Source of the DNA: Treponema sp.
Lineage (GTDB): Bacteria; Spirochaetota; Spirochaetia; Treponematales; Treponemataceae
Direction: 5' to 3'
NCBI GenBank assembly: GCA_016290995.1
Contig: JAEEVR010000011.1
Location: 1 to 64,000 of the forward strand
DNA length: 64,000 bases
In this document: in pieces, positions 16,676-25,243 of the stretch
Layout of the letters: each line of letters opens with the position of its first letter
Position numbering within the stretch: position 1 is the stretch's first letter
The notes under the pieces: generated by a model
What the model was told of the DNA's origin: nothing
Database searches by the model: none
Seen by the model: only the letters and a program-made list of their open reading frames with translations
Position numbers and translations under genes: made by a program

Positions 16676-18673
16676 ATGAGCGAACAAAACGACGACAAAA
16701 AAAAGAACAAAAAAGACGAAAACGACCAGTTTGACTTTTTTAAGCTTTCTGGCGACGATGACGGAAAGAACGACGGTTCGGGCGGAAAGCCCACGTTCCC
16801 CTTTTGGCTGATTATCGTCACCGCCATTTTGGTATTGGGCTTTATACATATTTTCTCCTCAACCGCCAACGAAAAGATGATCGACTTTTCGGAATTCCGC
16901 AAGTTGGTTCAAGAGGGAACGATTAAAGACGTGGAATTGAGCGACAGCTACTTTTACGGCTACACTTCGATTCAAACCGACAAAAAAGAATCGGACAAGC
17001 CTCCGCTCCCCTTCTTTATGCAAAACGAAAAAAATCCCGATTACAAAACCGTCGGAATTTTGTTCGAAGACTTCATCAAGCTTCTTGACGAAACAGGCGT
17101 CCACTATAAATTCATCCGAACGCAAAACAACTACCTTTTGCAGATTTTGTTGAACGTCCTTTTGCCCATCGGCCTTTTGATGCTGATGTACTTCTTTATC
17201 TTTAGAAGAATGGGCGGAGGCGGAATGGGAAGCCTTTTTGGTTCCGGCGGAGGCCGAACCAAAGCGGTTGACGAAGGAAAGGTAAAGACAAGATTTTCCG
17301 ACGTTGCCGGAGTTGACGAAGCCAAAGAAGAATTGGTCGAAGTCGTTGACTTTCTTAAGTCCCCCAAAAAATACACCGACATCGGCGGAAAAATTCCCAA
17401 GGGCGTTTTGCTTGTAGGCCCGCCCGGCACCGGAAAAACTTTGTTGGCCCGCGCGGTCGCTGGCGAGGCCGGAGTTCCCTTCTTTAGAATCAGCGGCTCT
17501 GACTTTGTTGAAATGTTCGTCGGCGTTGGCGCAAGCCGCGTCCGCGACTTGTTCAGAACCGCGCGCGAAAAAGCGCCGTGCATCATATTCATCGACGAGC
17601 TTGACGCGATCGGAAAAAGCCGCGTGAACAATCTTGGCGGCAACGACGAGCGCGAGCAGACGCTCAACCAGTTGCTTGTAGAGATGGACGGCTTTGACAA
17701 CGAAAAGGGCTTGATCATTTTAGGCGCCACAAACCGCGCCGACATTCTTGACCCGGCGCTTTTGCGCCCCGGCCGCTTTGACCGCCAAGTTCCGGTTGAA
17801 TGCCCCGACGTAAAGGGCCGCGAAGAAATTCTTAAGATTCACGCCAAGAACGTAAAGCTTGACGACGACGTTGACTTTAGCTCAATCGCGCACGGAACGA
17901 TCGGCTTTGCGGGAGCGGATCTTGCCAACGTCGTCAACGAAGCGGCGCTTTTGGCCGTAAGAAACGGACGAAAAAAAGTTTCAATGGCCGACTTTAACGA
18001 CGCGATCGACAAGGTAAGCATCGGCCTTAAGAAAAAGAATTATCAAAAGAACGAAAAAGAGCGCCGTCTTGTGGCCTTCCACGAAACAGGCCACGCGCTT
18101 ATGGGCGCCTTTACTCCGGACTATCCACCGGTAAACAAAATCACAATCGTTCCGCGCTCTCACGGAGTCGGCGGCTACACCCAGTACCGCGAGCAAGAAG
18201 AAGTCAACTTCCAGACTTACCGCGACATGATCAACGAAGTGGACACGCTTCTTGGCGGCCGCGCCGCGGAAGAATTGATGCTTGGAGAAATTTCGACAGG
18301 CGCGTCAAACGACATCGCCCGCGCGACTGACATCGTAAAGAGAATGATAGTCGACTTTGGAATGAGCGGCAAGTTCAAGAACATGACTCTTGGAAAGGGC
18401 GTGCTTGGAAACCGCGGCGGCGAGCCTTCGATCGTGCGCGAGTTTAGCGAACAAACGCAAAACTTCATCGACGAGGAGATCGCGCGCGTCATCGACGAAC
18501 GATACACTCACGCGCTAAAGACTTTAAAAAGCCACAAGGACTTGCTTGACTTTATCGCCAAGCGCCTTTTGGAAATCGAAACGATGGATGGAAAAGAATT
18601 CCAAGAAATCGTAAGCGCCAAAAAGAAAAGCAAAAAAACAAGCCGTTCAACAAGCTCAAAAAAGAAAGCTTAG
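16676..18673 (+). CDS. ftsH: ATP-dependent zinc metalloprotease FtsH
   Basis: 665 residues, normal length. It is a hexameric inner-membrane AAA protease that extracts and degrades membrane and short-lived proteins. Layout: charged cytoplasmic N-terminus (1-38), helix 1 (about 42-60), periplasmic domain, helix 2 (about 155-178), a Gly-rich linker, then AAA: Walker A GPPGTGKT, Walker [12 protein letters not shown], second region of homology [19 protein letters not shown]. The zinc site is HETGHA with the downstream Asp in the helical domain. The C-terminus is Lys/Ser-rich. Unlike most FtsH, the first 35 residues are very rich in Asp and Lys. Its stop codon overlaps that of the convergent gene by four bases. 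Confidence 0.97.
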   Translation: MSEQNDDKKKNKKDENDQFDFFKLSGDDDGKNDGSGGKPTFPFWLIIVTAILVLGFIHIFSSTANEKMIDFSEFRKLVQEGTIKDVELSDSYFYGYTSIQTDKKESDKPPLPFFMQNEKNPDYKTVGILFEDFIKLLDETGVHYKFIRTQNNYLLQILLNVLLPIGLLMLMYFFIFRRMGGGGMGSLFGSGGGRTKAVDEGKVKTRFSDVAGVDEAKEELVEVVDFLKSPKKYTDIGGKIPKGVLLVGPPGTGKTLLARAVAGEAGVPFFRISGSDFVEMFVGVGASRVRDLFRTAREKAPCIIFIDELDAIGKSRVNNLGGNDEREQTLNQLLVEMDGFDNEKGLIILGATNRADILDPALLRPGRFDRQVPVECPDVKGREEILKIHAKNVKLDDDVDFSSIAHGTIGFAGADLANVVNEAALLAVRNGRKKVSMADFNDAIDKVSIGLKKKNYQKNEKERRLVAFHETGHALMGAFTPDYPPVNKITIVPRSHGVGGYTQYREQEEVNFQTYRDMINEVDTLLGGRAAEELMLGEISTGASNDIARATDIVKRMIVDFGMSGKFKNMTLGKGVLGNRGGEPSIVREFSEQTQNFIDEEIARVIDERYTHALKTLKSHKDLLDFIAKRLLEIETMDGKEFQEIVSAKKKSKKTSRSTSSKKKA

Positions 18674-20211
18674 TTTTTATCGCCGCCAATCTCCGCGCTA
18701 AGGCTTACCACTCGGCCGGAGATTTCGTAGGCGGTGTTTGACATAATTTCAGCGGGCTGCAAGATCAAAGTGTTTTTGTCGATTTCGACCCTTTCCTTCT
18801 TGCCCCGCTGTTTTTCTTTCGCGGTGGGCTCCACAATCTTTGTTCCGTATCGAATCAAGTAAACGTTTCCGATATAGCGGTCGGCTGACTGCGAATTGAA
18901 TTGGATTACAAAGGCTGATTGAATTTGCGACACAAAGTAAACGCCGTTTTCGCGGACGCTTTCGTTTTGAATCGAGTACAAGCCGTTCTTAAAGGCTATC
19001 AAGGCGCCGTCGGGAGCCGACCATTCCTTTATTTCTTCCAAGCGGGAACGAAGCTCCTCCAAGTCAGTCGTGTCGATTTCGTTTGACGGAAATTCATTGG
19101 CGCTTTTCATCTTTTTGTAGTTGCCGTTCCACAAGGCGTCGGCGCCGATTCTCATTCTTACGTCGTCGTAAACGTGAACGCGCATTTCGTCAAGGCCCGT
19201 AAGGCTTATGTCAAAGCGGCGGCGCAAATTTTCGATCGAAGCGTTTACTGTGCTAAGATAAATTCCGTTCCTGTAAAGGTTGGAGTTTTGCCAATTGTAA
19301 ACTTCCTGCGAGTCGCCGACCAAGAAAATTACTTCGGCGTTTTTGTAATCCAAGAAAATGTAGCGGATTTCGTCGTCTTCGTTGTCGGTCTTGTACCAAA
19401 GGCCGTTCAAGTAATTGGCGAACGTTTCAACCGTTCCGTCCTGAATCTTTGCCAACGCTTCCGCCGCGATGTTCTTTCCGGCGACAAAAACTTGCCTTGC
19501 CTGAACGTAGCGCTGCAAGTCGGGATTCCAATCGTATTCGGTTTGAACCTGGCTTAGGCTTCCCGCTCCTTCGCGAGTGTCGCTGGAATAAGTCCAAACA
19601 GGAAAGCTGCGTCCCGACGACTGCGAAAGCTCGTAGGTTTCAGTTCGGTTGTACTGCTGGATAAAAATCGTTCCGTCGCTTTTAAAGTCGCCGATTTTTG
19701 TCAAGCCGCGGCGGGAACAAAAGTACATTTGCAAGACCGCGCTTCCGTCGTCGGTAAAGCCTTGGTAAACCAAAGCTGTCCTATGGTCGCCGGTAACGTC
19801 CATTCCGTTGTAGGAGAAAGACTTGAACTGCGTCACTTCGGTCTTTAACTCGCTGATTCTGTCGTACAAGGTTGTGGCTGAATTGTAAAGGCCGATCACA
19901 AGATACAAGTAAGGATTGCCGGCTTTTTTTACTACCAAGATTTCGTCGTCCAAGTTGTCGCCGTCCAAATCGATCCCCATCGAGCTAAGCAAAGTCTCGT
20001 CGGGCTTTAAGGGCATAAACGAAACGACGCTTTGGTCTTCAACGCCAAGCGGATTTTCGGCGTCGGAATGTCCGCCCGCTCCCTGTTCGGAATTTTGGGA
20101 ACTGTTGTCGGACAAAACTTTTTCTGAAACTTCGGAAGTCTTTTTTGTCAACAAAATCACAAGCAGCGCCGCGGCTATCAATACAAAAAATGCGGCTAAA
20201 AATTTTCTCAT
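18670..20211 (-). CDS. Tp0751 (pallilysin)-like exported protein with FG-GAP-like N-terminal region
   Basis: 513 residues. Residues 5-22 are a signal or anchor helix, then a Ser/Gly/Glu-rich linker (25-60). Residues 78-165 carry two FG-GAP/EF-hand-like calcium motifs ([13 protein letters not shown] and [13 protein letters not shown]). Residues 265-368 align by eye with the lipocalin-like domain of T. pallidum Tp0751: shared elements include LxGLWxxT, FxDxxxAEVxF, [10 protein letters not shown], IxxLRRRF, RVHVxxDVRxRIG and LWNGNY. Tp0751 is a vascular adhesin reported to bind laminin and fibrinogen and to have a HEXXH site. Here the equivalent stretch reads LDEMR, so no zinc-protease site exists. 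It directly follows the gene at 20212, with no gap. Homology is my reading from memory of Tp0751 and should be tested by search. Confidence 0.75.
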   Translation of the reverse strand: MRKFLAAFFVLIAAALLVILLTKKTSEVSEKVLSDNSSQNSEQGAGGHSDAENPLGVEDQSVVSFMPLKPDETLLSSMGIDLDGDNLDDEILVVKKAGNPYLYLVIGLYNSATTLYDRISELKTEVTQFKSFSYNGMDVTGDHRTALVYQGFTDDGSAVLQMYFCSRRGLTKIGDFKSDGTIFIQQYNRTETYELSQSSGRSFPVWTYSSDTREGAGSLSQVQTEYDWNPDLQRYVQARQVFVAGKNIAAEALAKIQDGTVETFANYLNGLWYKTDNEDDEIRYIFLDYKNAEVIFLVGDSQEVYNWQNSNLYRNGIYLSTVNASIENLRRRFDISLTGLDEMRVHVYDDVRMRIGADALWNGNYKKMKSANEFPSNEIDTTDLEELRSRLEEIKEWSAPDGALIAFKNGLYSIQNESVRENGVYFVSQIQSAFVIQFNSQSADRYIGNVYLIRYGTKIVEPTAKEKQRGKKERVEIDKNTLILQPAEIMSNTAYEISGRVVSLSAEIGGDKN

Positions 20212-21375
20212 TTAATACTCCAAGTAAGCGCGAATTTTTTGAGCCAACGCATGGCGGCGCTCTTCAGCGCTTTCACATTCTTGCTCGATCGAGTTCAAGG
20301 GACCGGCAACGCAAGAGGCCGCCCAAAAGCGAACGTCGTCCGCTTGGCGGTCGTAGGCTTCGGCTCTGGAAGCCACAGGCGCAAGGCATGTTTGATTTGA
20401 AAGCGTCGCTTGGACGTCGGAACTAACCAAGTGGCCCAAAATCAAAGACGAGTCCTTTTTGTTCTTTAGCAAGACCGCCACAAGCTGCGGCGCGATGATT
20501 CCGTAGTCAACGTTGGCGTCGTAGCGAGGAAAGCAGTCGGAATCGTAATACTTTACCAAATTGTATTCAATGCCGCGCCTTTGGCTTAAAAGCATGGCGA
20601 CGGCGCCGATCTTTCTTTCCTGCATAAAATAGTCAACGTCTTTTTTTGAAGTCCTAGTCCACTTTGCAAAAAGCAAACTTCTTTCCTGCATCGCCTTGAT
20701 CTCGTCAAGAACGCGCGTAATCGCCTCCGGCAAGTTGGCCTTGTTCATGTTTGACGACTCGCGCAAGACCGCGACCGCTTTTTTATAGCCTTCCGCCCCG
20801 TAAAGAAGCTGGGCCATCGCGCTTACAAAGCCAAAAAGCTCTCTGTCTTCCGCTCCGGCGCAAACAAGGGGAATCTCAATGTTTCCTTTAAGCGTTTCCA
20901 AATAGCGCAAAAGTTCGCCGTAAGTTTTTGGGCGGGCCAAGCCAAGCTTGCTTTCGGTTATTTGGTAATAGGCGATTTCAAAATGATCCAAAAGGAGCGG
21001 AAGCGCGTAATGCGCCTGGCCGTAAACCGTAGCCTTGCGGATGGAAGTCGGCAAAACCTCAAAAAGATTTTCGTTGGCCGGAATGAATTTTTCGGCGCGG
21101 CTGTTCAAGTCAAAAGAATTCTTTGCAAAAAGCATTGAATATTTTTTTTGAACGTTTTTTGGGAGCGGAGCCTTTGCGTCCAAAACGTAATAGCGGACCC
21201 TGGGCAAAGACATTTTGTCAATCTCAAGTTGAATGGCGCTTTGAACCTTTTGGTCCACGTCGTAAAAAGCGACTTTTATTGTTTTTGAATTGATTTTCGC
21301 GGCAATGAACAAAGCGAGGGCCAACAAAACAGCCGCGCCCGCCGCAATTAAAATCCAAGTTCTTTTCTTTAGCAT
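20212..21375 (-). CDS. Membrane-anchored periplasmic solute-binding-like protein
   Basis: 387 residues. Residues 7-27 form a signal or anchor helix without a lipobox. The remainder resembles the bilobed fold of type 1 solute-binding proteins: KVAFYDVDQKVQ near the start, then LPLLLDHFEIAYY, RPKTYGELLRYL and QLLYGAEGYKKAVAVL. Similarity is low and no permease is nearby, so a sensory or structural role is possible. Its promoter is leaderless (21382-21410) and the stop abuts the ATG of the Tp0751-like gene, so the two are co-transcribed and probably act together at the cell envelope. No firm function. Confidence 0.7.
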   Translation of the reverse strand: MLKKRTWILIAAGAAVLLALALFIAAKINSKTIKVAFYDVDQKVQSAIQLEIDKMSLPRVRYYVLDAKAPLPKNVQKKYSMLFAKNSFDLNSRAEKFIPANENLFEVLPTSIRKATVYGQAHYALPLLLDHFEIAYYQITESKLGLARPKTYGELLRYLETLKGNIEIPLVCAGAEDRELFGFVSAMAQLLYGAEGYKKAVAVLRESSNMNKANLPEAITRVLDEIKAMQERSLLFAKWTRTSKKDVDYFMQERKIGAVAMLLSQRRGIEYNLVKYYDSDCFPRYDANVDYGIIAPQLVAVLLKNKKDSSLILGHLVSSDVQATLSNQTCLAPVASRAEAYDRQADDVRFWAASCVAGPLNSIEQECESAEERRHALAQKIRAYLEY

Positions 21376-21381
21376 GCCGCT

Positions 21382-21410
21382 ATTTTATAACAGAAATAAA
21401 ATGCTTGCAA
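21382..21410 (-). promoter_or_regulatory. Promoter of the solute-binding-like gene, leaderless
   Basis: Minus strand TTGCAA (21410-21405), spacer 17, TAAAAT (21387-21382), ending six bases before ATG 21375. Confidence 0.72.
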
Positions 21411-21421
21411 GCCCGCCCCCC

Positions 21422-21808
21422 CCGGACAAACGGGCAAACGAAATACGAATGCAATAACAAAAAATGCTCCCAGTCGCGGCTGCGTCAGATCGGCGCCGCT
21501 TGATAACTGCGCTACACGCGCATTGCGCCTTGAAACTTTCTACGTATGCCGCTATCGCGGCATGCGCAATGCGAGTGTCGCCGCCTGCCGCCCCGCGCCT
21601 TCGCGCATTTTTTTATCGCTTCCGTTCCGTTTGTCCGGTTAGCCGGCTTATAAACAATAAAAACGCGCAGGGAGAAGGCGGACGCCCGCTCGCTTTGCGC
21701 GTTGAGCTTGCTGTTAGGCCATAAAAGGCGCAACCGCGAGAAAGGGCGTTCGATTCTCCCGAGAGCGTTTTTGTTATGGTTATGCAATGCGGACTCCCGG
21801 ACAAACGG
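21422..21808. repeat. Three copies of CCGGACAAACGG framing an intergenic element
   Basis: The 12-bp word occurs exactly at 21422-21433 (+), 21627-21638 (-) and 21797-21808 (+). Next to the outer copies are related sequences (ATGCAATAACAAAAA and the reverse of TTTTTGTTATGGTTATGCAAT), as in an imperfect terminal repeat. It may be a small non-coding repeat element present elsewhere in the genome. Confidence 0.55.
21514..21578. repeat. Long stem-loop (possible structured RNA or cruciform)
   Basis: Arms 21514-21528 and 21564-21578 pair over 15 bp with one mismatch. Inside, 21546-21552 pairs with 21557-21563 (7 bp, TATC loop). No poly-T follows, so it is not a simple terminator. Confidence 0.7.
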
Positions 21809-21813
21809 ACTTA

Positions 21814-21842
21814 TTGACTAGCGCATTTTAATTCAATATAAT
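21814..21842 (+). promoter_or_regulatory. alaS promoter, near-leaderless
   Basis: TTGACT (21814-21819), spacer 17, TATAAT (21837-21842), ending nine bases before ATG 21852. Confidence 0.85.
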
Positions 21843-21851
21843 TGAAAGACT

Positions 21852-23675
21852 ATGACCGCTAATGAATTACGTTCAAAGTACATTGAATTCTTTAAAAGCA
21901 AAAATCATGTTGAAATTTCCGGACAATCATTGATTCCGGAAAATGACCCGTCGGTTCTTTTTACCACCGCTGGAATGCACCCGCTTGTTCCTTATCTTTT
22001 GGGCGAAAAGCATCCTGCCGGAACGCGCTTGACCGACTACCAAAAATGCATCCGCACCGGCGACATTGACGAAGTCGGCGACCCCAGCCACCTTACTTGC
22101 TTTGAAATGCTCGGCAACTGGTCTTTGGGCGACTACTTTAAAAAAGAGTCAATCGCCTTCTCTTACGAGTTTTTGACCAGTAAGGATTGGCTTGGCCTTG
22201 ATCCCAAAAAGATTTCGGTAACCGTATTTGCCGGAGACGAAAACGCTCCCCGCGACGAGGACGCCGCAAATTATTGGAAAGAAAACGGCATGCCCGAAGA
22301 CAAAATCGCCTACCTTCCAGCAAGCGACAACTGGTGGGCGGCCGGTCCCACAGGCCCCTGCGGCCCCGACACTGAGATTTTCTACTGGGTTGGCGAAGGA
22401 CTTCCGCCCGTAGGCAGCAACAAGGGCACAGACCCCGCCAACTGGATGGAAATCTGGAACAACGTATTCATGCAGTTCAACCGCAAGGACGAAAAGACCT
22501 TGGAGCCACTCCCCAAGCAGAACGTTGACACAGGCATGGGCTTGGAGCGAACAAACTGCATTTTGCAGGGCAAGACATCTGTATACTTGACAGAAGTCTT
22601 TGAGCCCATCATCAAAAAGATTGAGGAACTTTCTTCATACACATACGGAAGCGACGGCGAAAAGGACAAGAGCGTCCGCATCATCGCAGACCACAGCCGC
22701 GCGGCGGTCTTTATTTTGGGCGACCAGCGGGGCGTGACTCCCTCAAACCTTGGAGCCGGCTACGTTTTGCGCCGCCTGATCCGCCGCGCCGTCCGCCACG
22801 GAATGAAATTGGGCATCGACAAGGCTTTCTTGGCCCAAATCGCCGAAGCGGTCGTGGCCAACTTTAAGAACGCCTACCCCGAGCTTGAGCAGAACAAGGA
22901 CAAGATTTACAAGGAGCTTACAGCCGAGGAAGACCGCTTCCGCCTTACGCTTAAAAACGGCGAGGCTGAGTTCCAAAAAATGCTTCCCAACCTTATGAAA
23001 AACCCCAAAAAGGAAATCTCGGGCAAGGTTGCCTTCCGTTTGTACGACACATTCGGCTACCCGCTTGAACTTACCCAGGAATTGGGAGCCGAGCACGGCT
23101 TTACAGTTGACATCGAGGGCTTTAAGGAAGCGGAGCGCAAGCACCAGGAAGCCTCAAAGAGCCTTGACGCCGGAAAAGCCAAGGGCGGACTTGCCGAACA
23201 GTCAGAAATCACGACAAAATACCATACGGCGACCCACCTTTTGCAGCAGGCGCTTACACAAGTGCTCGGCGACCAGGTTGCCCAAAAAGGCAGCAACATC
23301 AACAACGAGCGAATGCGCTTTGACTTTACTTTTGAGCGCCCGATGACCCCGGAAGAAATCAAGCAGGTTGAGGACATTGTAAACCAAAAGATTAAGGAAG
23401 ATTTGCCCGTTACAATGGAAATCCTTCCGCTGGAAAAGGCAAAGGAAGAAGGCGCCCGCGCCCTCTTTACAAATAAATACGGTGAGGACGTAAAGGTTTA
23501 CACAATCGGCCGCGACCCCAAGACTGACTGGTTCAGCAAGGAAGTATGCGGCGGACCTCACGTTCAGCACACAGCCCAAATCGGAGACTTTAAGATTACA
23601 AAGGAACAGTCGTCAAGCGCCGGAGTCCGCAGAATTCGCGCGGTAATCTCTGGAGGCTTGCCCTTGGACAAGTAG
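21852..23675 (+). CDS. alaS: Alanyl-tRNA synthetase, short spirochaete form
   Basis: 607 residues, against about 875 in E. coli. Charges tRNA-Ala with alanine. The class II catalytic domain begins with FTTAGMHPLVPYLLGEKHP and QKCIRTGDIDEVGD, a variant seen in Borrelia-type and other short AlaRS. The tRNA-binding helical domain follows (about 240-420). The editing domain, which hydrolyses Ser- and Gly-tRNA-Ala, is present: YHTATHLLQQ (HxxxH zinc ligands, about 457-461) and CGGPHVQH. The protein stops right after it, so the oligomerisation/C-Ala domain is absent, not truncated by mutation. Monocistronic with a leaderless promoter. Confidence 0.95.
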   Translation: MTANELRSKYIEFFKSKNHVEISGQSLIPENDPSVLFTTAGMHPLVPYLLGEKHPAGTRLTDYQKCIRTGDIDEVGDPSHLTCFEMLGNWSLGDYFKKESIAFSYEFLTSKDWLGLDPKKISVTVFAGDENAPRDEDAANYWKENGMPEDKIAYLPASDNWWAAGPTGPCGPDTEIFYWVGEGLPPVGSNKGTDPANWMEIWNNVFMQFNRKDEKTLEPLPKQNVDTGMGLERTNCILQGKTSVYLTEVFEPIIKKIEELSSYTYGSDGEKDKSVRIIADHSRAAVFILGDQRGVTPSNLGAGYVLRRLIRRAVRHGMKLGIDKAFLAQIAEAVVANFKNAYPELEQNKDKIYKELTAEEDRFRLTLKNGEAEFQKMLPNLMKNPKKEISGKVAFRLYDTFGYPLELTQELGAEHGFTVDIEGFKEAERKHQEASKSLDAGKAKGGLAEQSEITTKYHTATHLLQQALTQVLGDQVAQKGSNINNERMRFDFTFERPMTPEEIKQVEDIVNQKIKEDLPVTMEILPLEKAKEEGARALFTNKYGEDVKVYTIGRDPKTDWFSKEVCGGPHVQHTAQIGDFKITKEQSSSAGVRRIRAVISGGLPLDK

Positions 23676-23735
23676 GAACAATTTTTTGTAACTTTTTAAG
23701 GAAAAATTAGTTTATTTTACATAAAGGAATATTGT

Positions 23736-24830
23736 ATGAAAAAACTTGCTATTGGAACATTCATGGTTTTGGCCGGTCTCTTTGCGGCCACAGCTCAGGC
23801 TTCGCTCTACCAGCAACTTGCCGTCGTAAAAATCACGGACACGGAAGTTGTCACCGTAAAGGAAGTCAAGGACATCGTTGACACGCAAGAAAAGGAAGCG
23901 GGAAGAAAGCTTACCCCCCAGGAACGCGCGCAGACCTATGAGACAATCATCAACCAAAAGTTGATCCTTCAGGCCGCCAAAAAGGCAGGCGTGACAGTCT
24001 CTGCGTCAGAGCTTGACGAAGCGTTCTTGGCCAACATTTCCCAGCAGTTGAACTTGCCCCGCGTTTATTCTGAAAAAGAATTGAACGACCTTGTAATGGC
24101 GAACAAGAAAATGTCATTCGCCGAATTTGTAAAAGACCAAACAGGCATGGGCGTTGAAGAAGTCAAGAACCAAATCATCCGCCCCGACCTTATTTGGAGA
24201 CGCTACCTTTTGTCTCAAAACCAGCAGGAATTGCAGAAGATTTCCGCCACTGACAAAGAAATCCGCGACTACTACGAGTTGAACAAAACTCAGTTCATCC
24301 GCCCCGACAGCCTCAAGATGTTCTTGGTTGCCGTTCCCAAAGAAAACGATCCCCAGGGCGCCCGCGTAAAGCTTGAAGGCTTGCTCAAAGACGTTAAGAG
24401 CGGAAAAAAGACTATCGAGCAAATGCGCCGCGACGGACAGAATCCCAAAGAGGCAGGCTACGGCGCCGGCGACTTGTACTTGATGAAAGTTCAGCAGCAC
24501 GCGGCCCAGCTTGGCGTTTCTTACGAAGAGCTTCTCAAGATTTTTGACGGAGACGTGAACAAGCCGTCTGAGATTATGGACGCCGGACAGGTTTTGCAGT
24601 TCTACATCGTTCTTGAAAAATATCCTTTCAAGGCTTTGGAAATCAGCGACGTTGTCCGCCCCGAATCAACTCAGACAATTTACGAAACGATTCGCGCTCT
24701 TGTTACGCAAACAAAGCAGTTGCAGTTCTTGGAGCAAAAGCGCCAAGAAACAATCAAATCACTCAACACTCCGGAGAACGTAACTCGCAAAAAGACTGGC
24801 GATGATTTGATCAAGCTTCTTTCGTGGTAA
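23736..24830 (+). CDS. SurA/PrsA-like periplasmic peptidyl-prolyl isomerase or chaperone
   Basis: 364 residues. A signal peptide with cleavage after AQA (about residue 22) sends it to the periplasm. An N-terminal SurA-like helical chaperone domain follows (TPQERAQTYETIINQKLILQAAKKAGVTVSASELDEA, about 60-100), with a parvulin-like region near 190-300 (DKEIRDYYELNKTQF before it, and a GDLYLM core). The isomerase active site is poorly preserved, so it is more surely a chaperone for outer-membrane proteins than a catalyst. AAGGA precedes the ATG. It starts an operon with nusB and a TPR lipoprotein. Confidence 0.8.
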   Translation: MKKLAIGTFMVLAGLFAATAQASLYQQLAVVKITDTEVVTVKEVKDIVDTQEKEAGRKLTPQERAQTYETIINQKLILQAAKKAGVTVSASELDEAFLANISQQLNLPRVYSEKELNDLVMANKKMSFAEFVKDQTGMGVEEVKNQIIRPDLIWRRYLLSQNQQELQKISATDKEIRDYYELNKTQFIRPDSLKMFLVAVPKENDPQGARVKLEGLLKDVKSGKKTIEQMRRDGQNPKEAGYGAGDLYLMKVQQHAAQLGVSYEELLKIFDGDVNKPSEIMDAGQVLQFYIVLEKYPFKALEISDVVRPESTQTIYETIRALVTQTKQLQFLEQKRQETIKSLNTPENVTRKKTGDDLIKLLSW

Positions 24831-24835
24831 CTTGA

Positions 24836-25243
24836 ATGAACAGACATGATTCGCGCGTTGCCGCAATCCAGGGCCTTTATTCCTGGGACATGAACGAGGA
24901 CAAGGAAGCCGCCGACGTCACAAGTTTCAATTGGATTGAAAACAAAAAGGACGACGACGACTTGACCTTTGCCCGACTTATGTTGTGCGGAACGCTGGAA
25001 AACATCGATTCAATAGATTCTGAAATTAAGTCCCGACTTTCTCCAAGCTGGGACTTTTCTCGCATTAATAAAGTGACGCTTTCAATTTTACGCGTAAGCG
25101 CCTACTCCCTGATTTACCAAAAAGATTTGGAAAGCGCCATCATAATCAACGAGGCGGTGGAAATAGCCAAGTCTTTTGGCATAGACGACCAGGCCGCTTT
25201 TATCAACGGCATTCTTGACCGCATATCAAAAGAGCTGCGCTAA
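24836..25243 (+). CDS. nusB: Transcription antitermination factor NusB
   Basis: 135 residues, all-helical. NusB binds boxA RNA with S10 (NusE) to support rRNA transcription. Typical features: N-terminal HDSRVAAIQGLYSWDMN, and C-terminal VTLSILRVSAYSLIY, SAIIINEAVEIAKSFGIDDQAAFINGILDRI, the family's most conserved stretch. It starts five bases after the chaperone gene and its stop shares one base with the next ATG (TAATG), so translation is probably coupled. Confidence 0.95.
   Translation: MNRHDSRVAAIQGLYSWDMNEDKEAADVTSFNWIENKKDDDDLTFARLMLCGTLENIDSIDSEIKSRLSPSWDFSRINKVTLSILRVSAYSLIYQKDLESAIIINEAVEIAKSFGIDDQAAFINGILDRISKELR

Larger units (their letters stand above)
21376..21851. other. 476-base intergenic region: two promoters flanking a structured GC-rich element
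   Basis: Divergent spacer. Both ends hold promoters (21382-21410 minus, 21814-21842 plus). The middle (21412-21810) is more GC-rich than other spacers and holds a long stem-loop and three copies of a 12-bp word, listed separately. Small open frames exist on the minus strand (about 21512-21804) but have Arg-rich, low-complexity products and no ribosome-binding site, so I do not call a gene. Confidence 0.6.

Noticed and set aside
21735..21775. tRNA-like GTTCGATTC in the spacer before alaS
   Set aside because: No acceptor stem, D arm or anticodon arm can be folded around it.
21512..21804. Overlapping minus-strand frames of 91 and 63 codons in the large spacer
   Set aside because: Arg/Lys/Ser-rich products, no start signals, and the DNA is better described as a structured repeat element.
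21852..23675. Truncated or frameshifted alaS
   Set aside because: The short form ending after the editing domain is normal for spirochaetes such as Borrelia; no remnant of a C-Ala domain follows.
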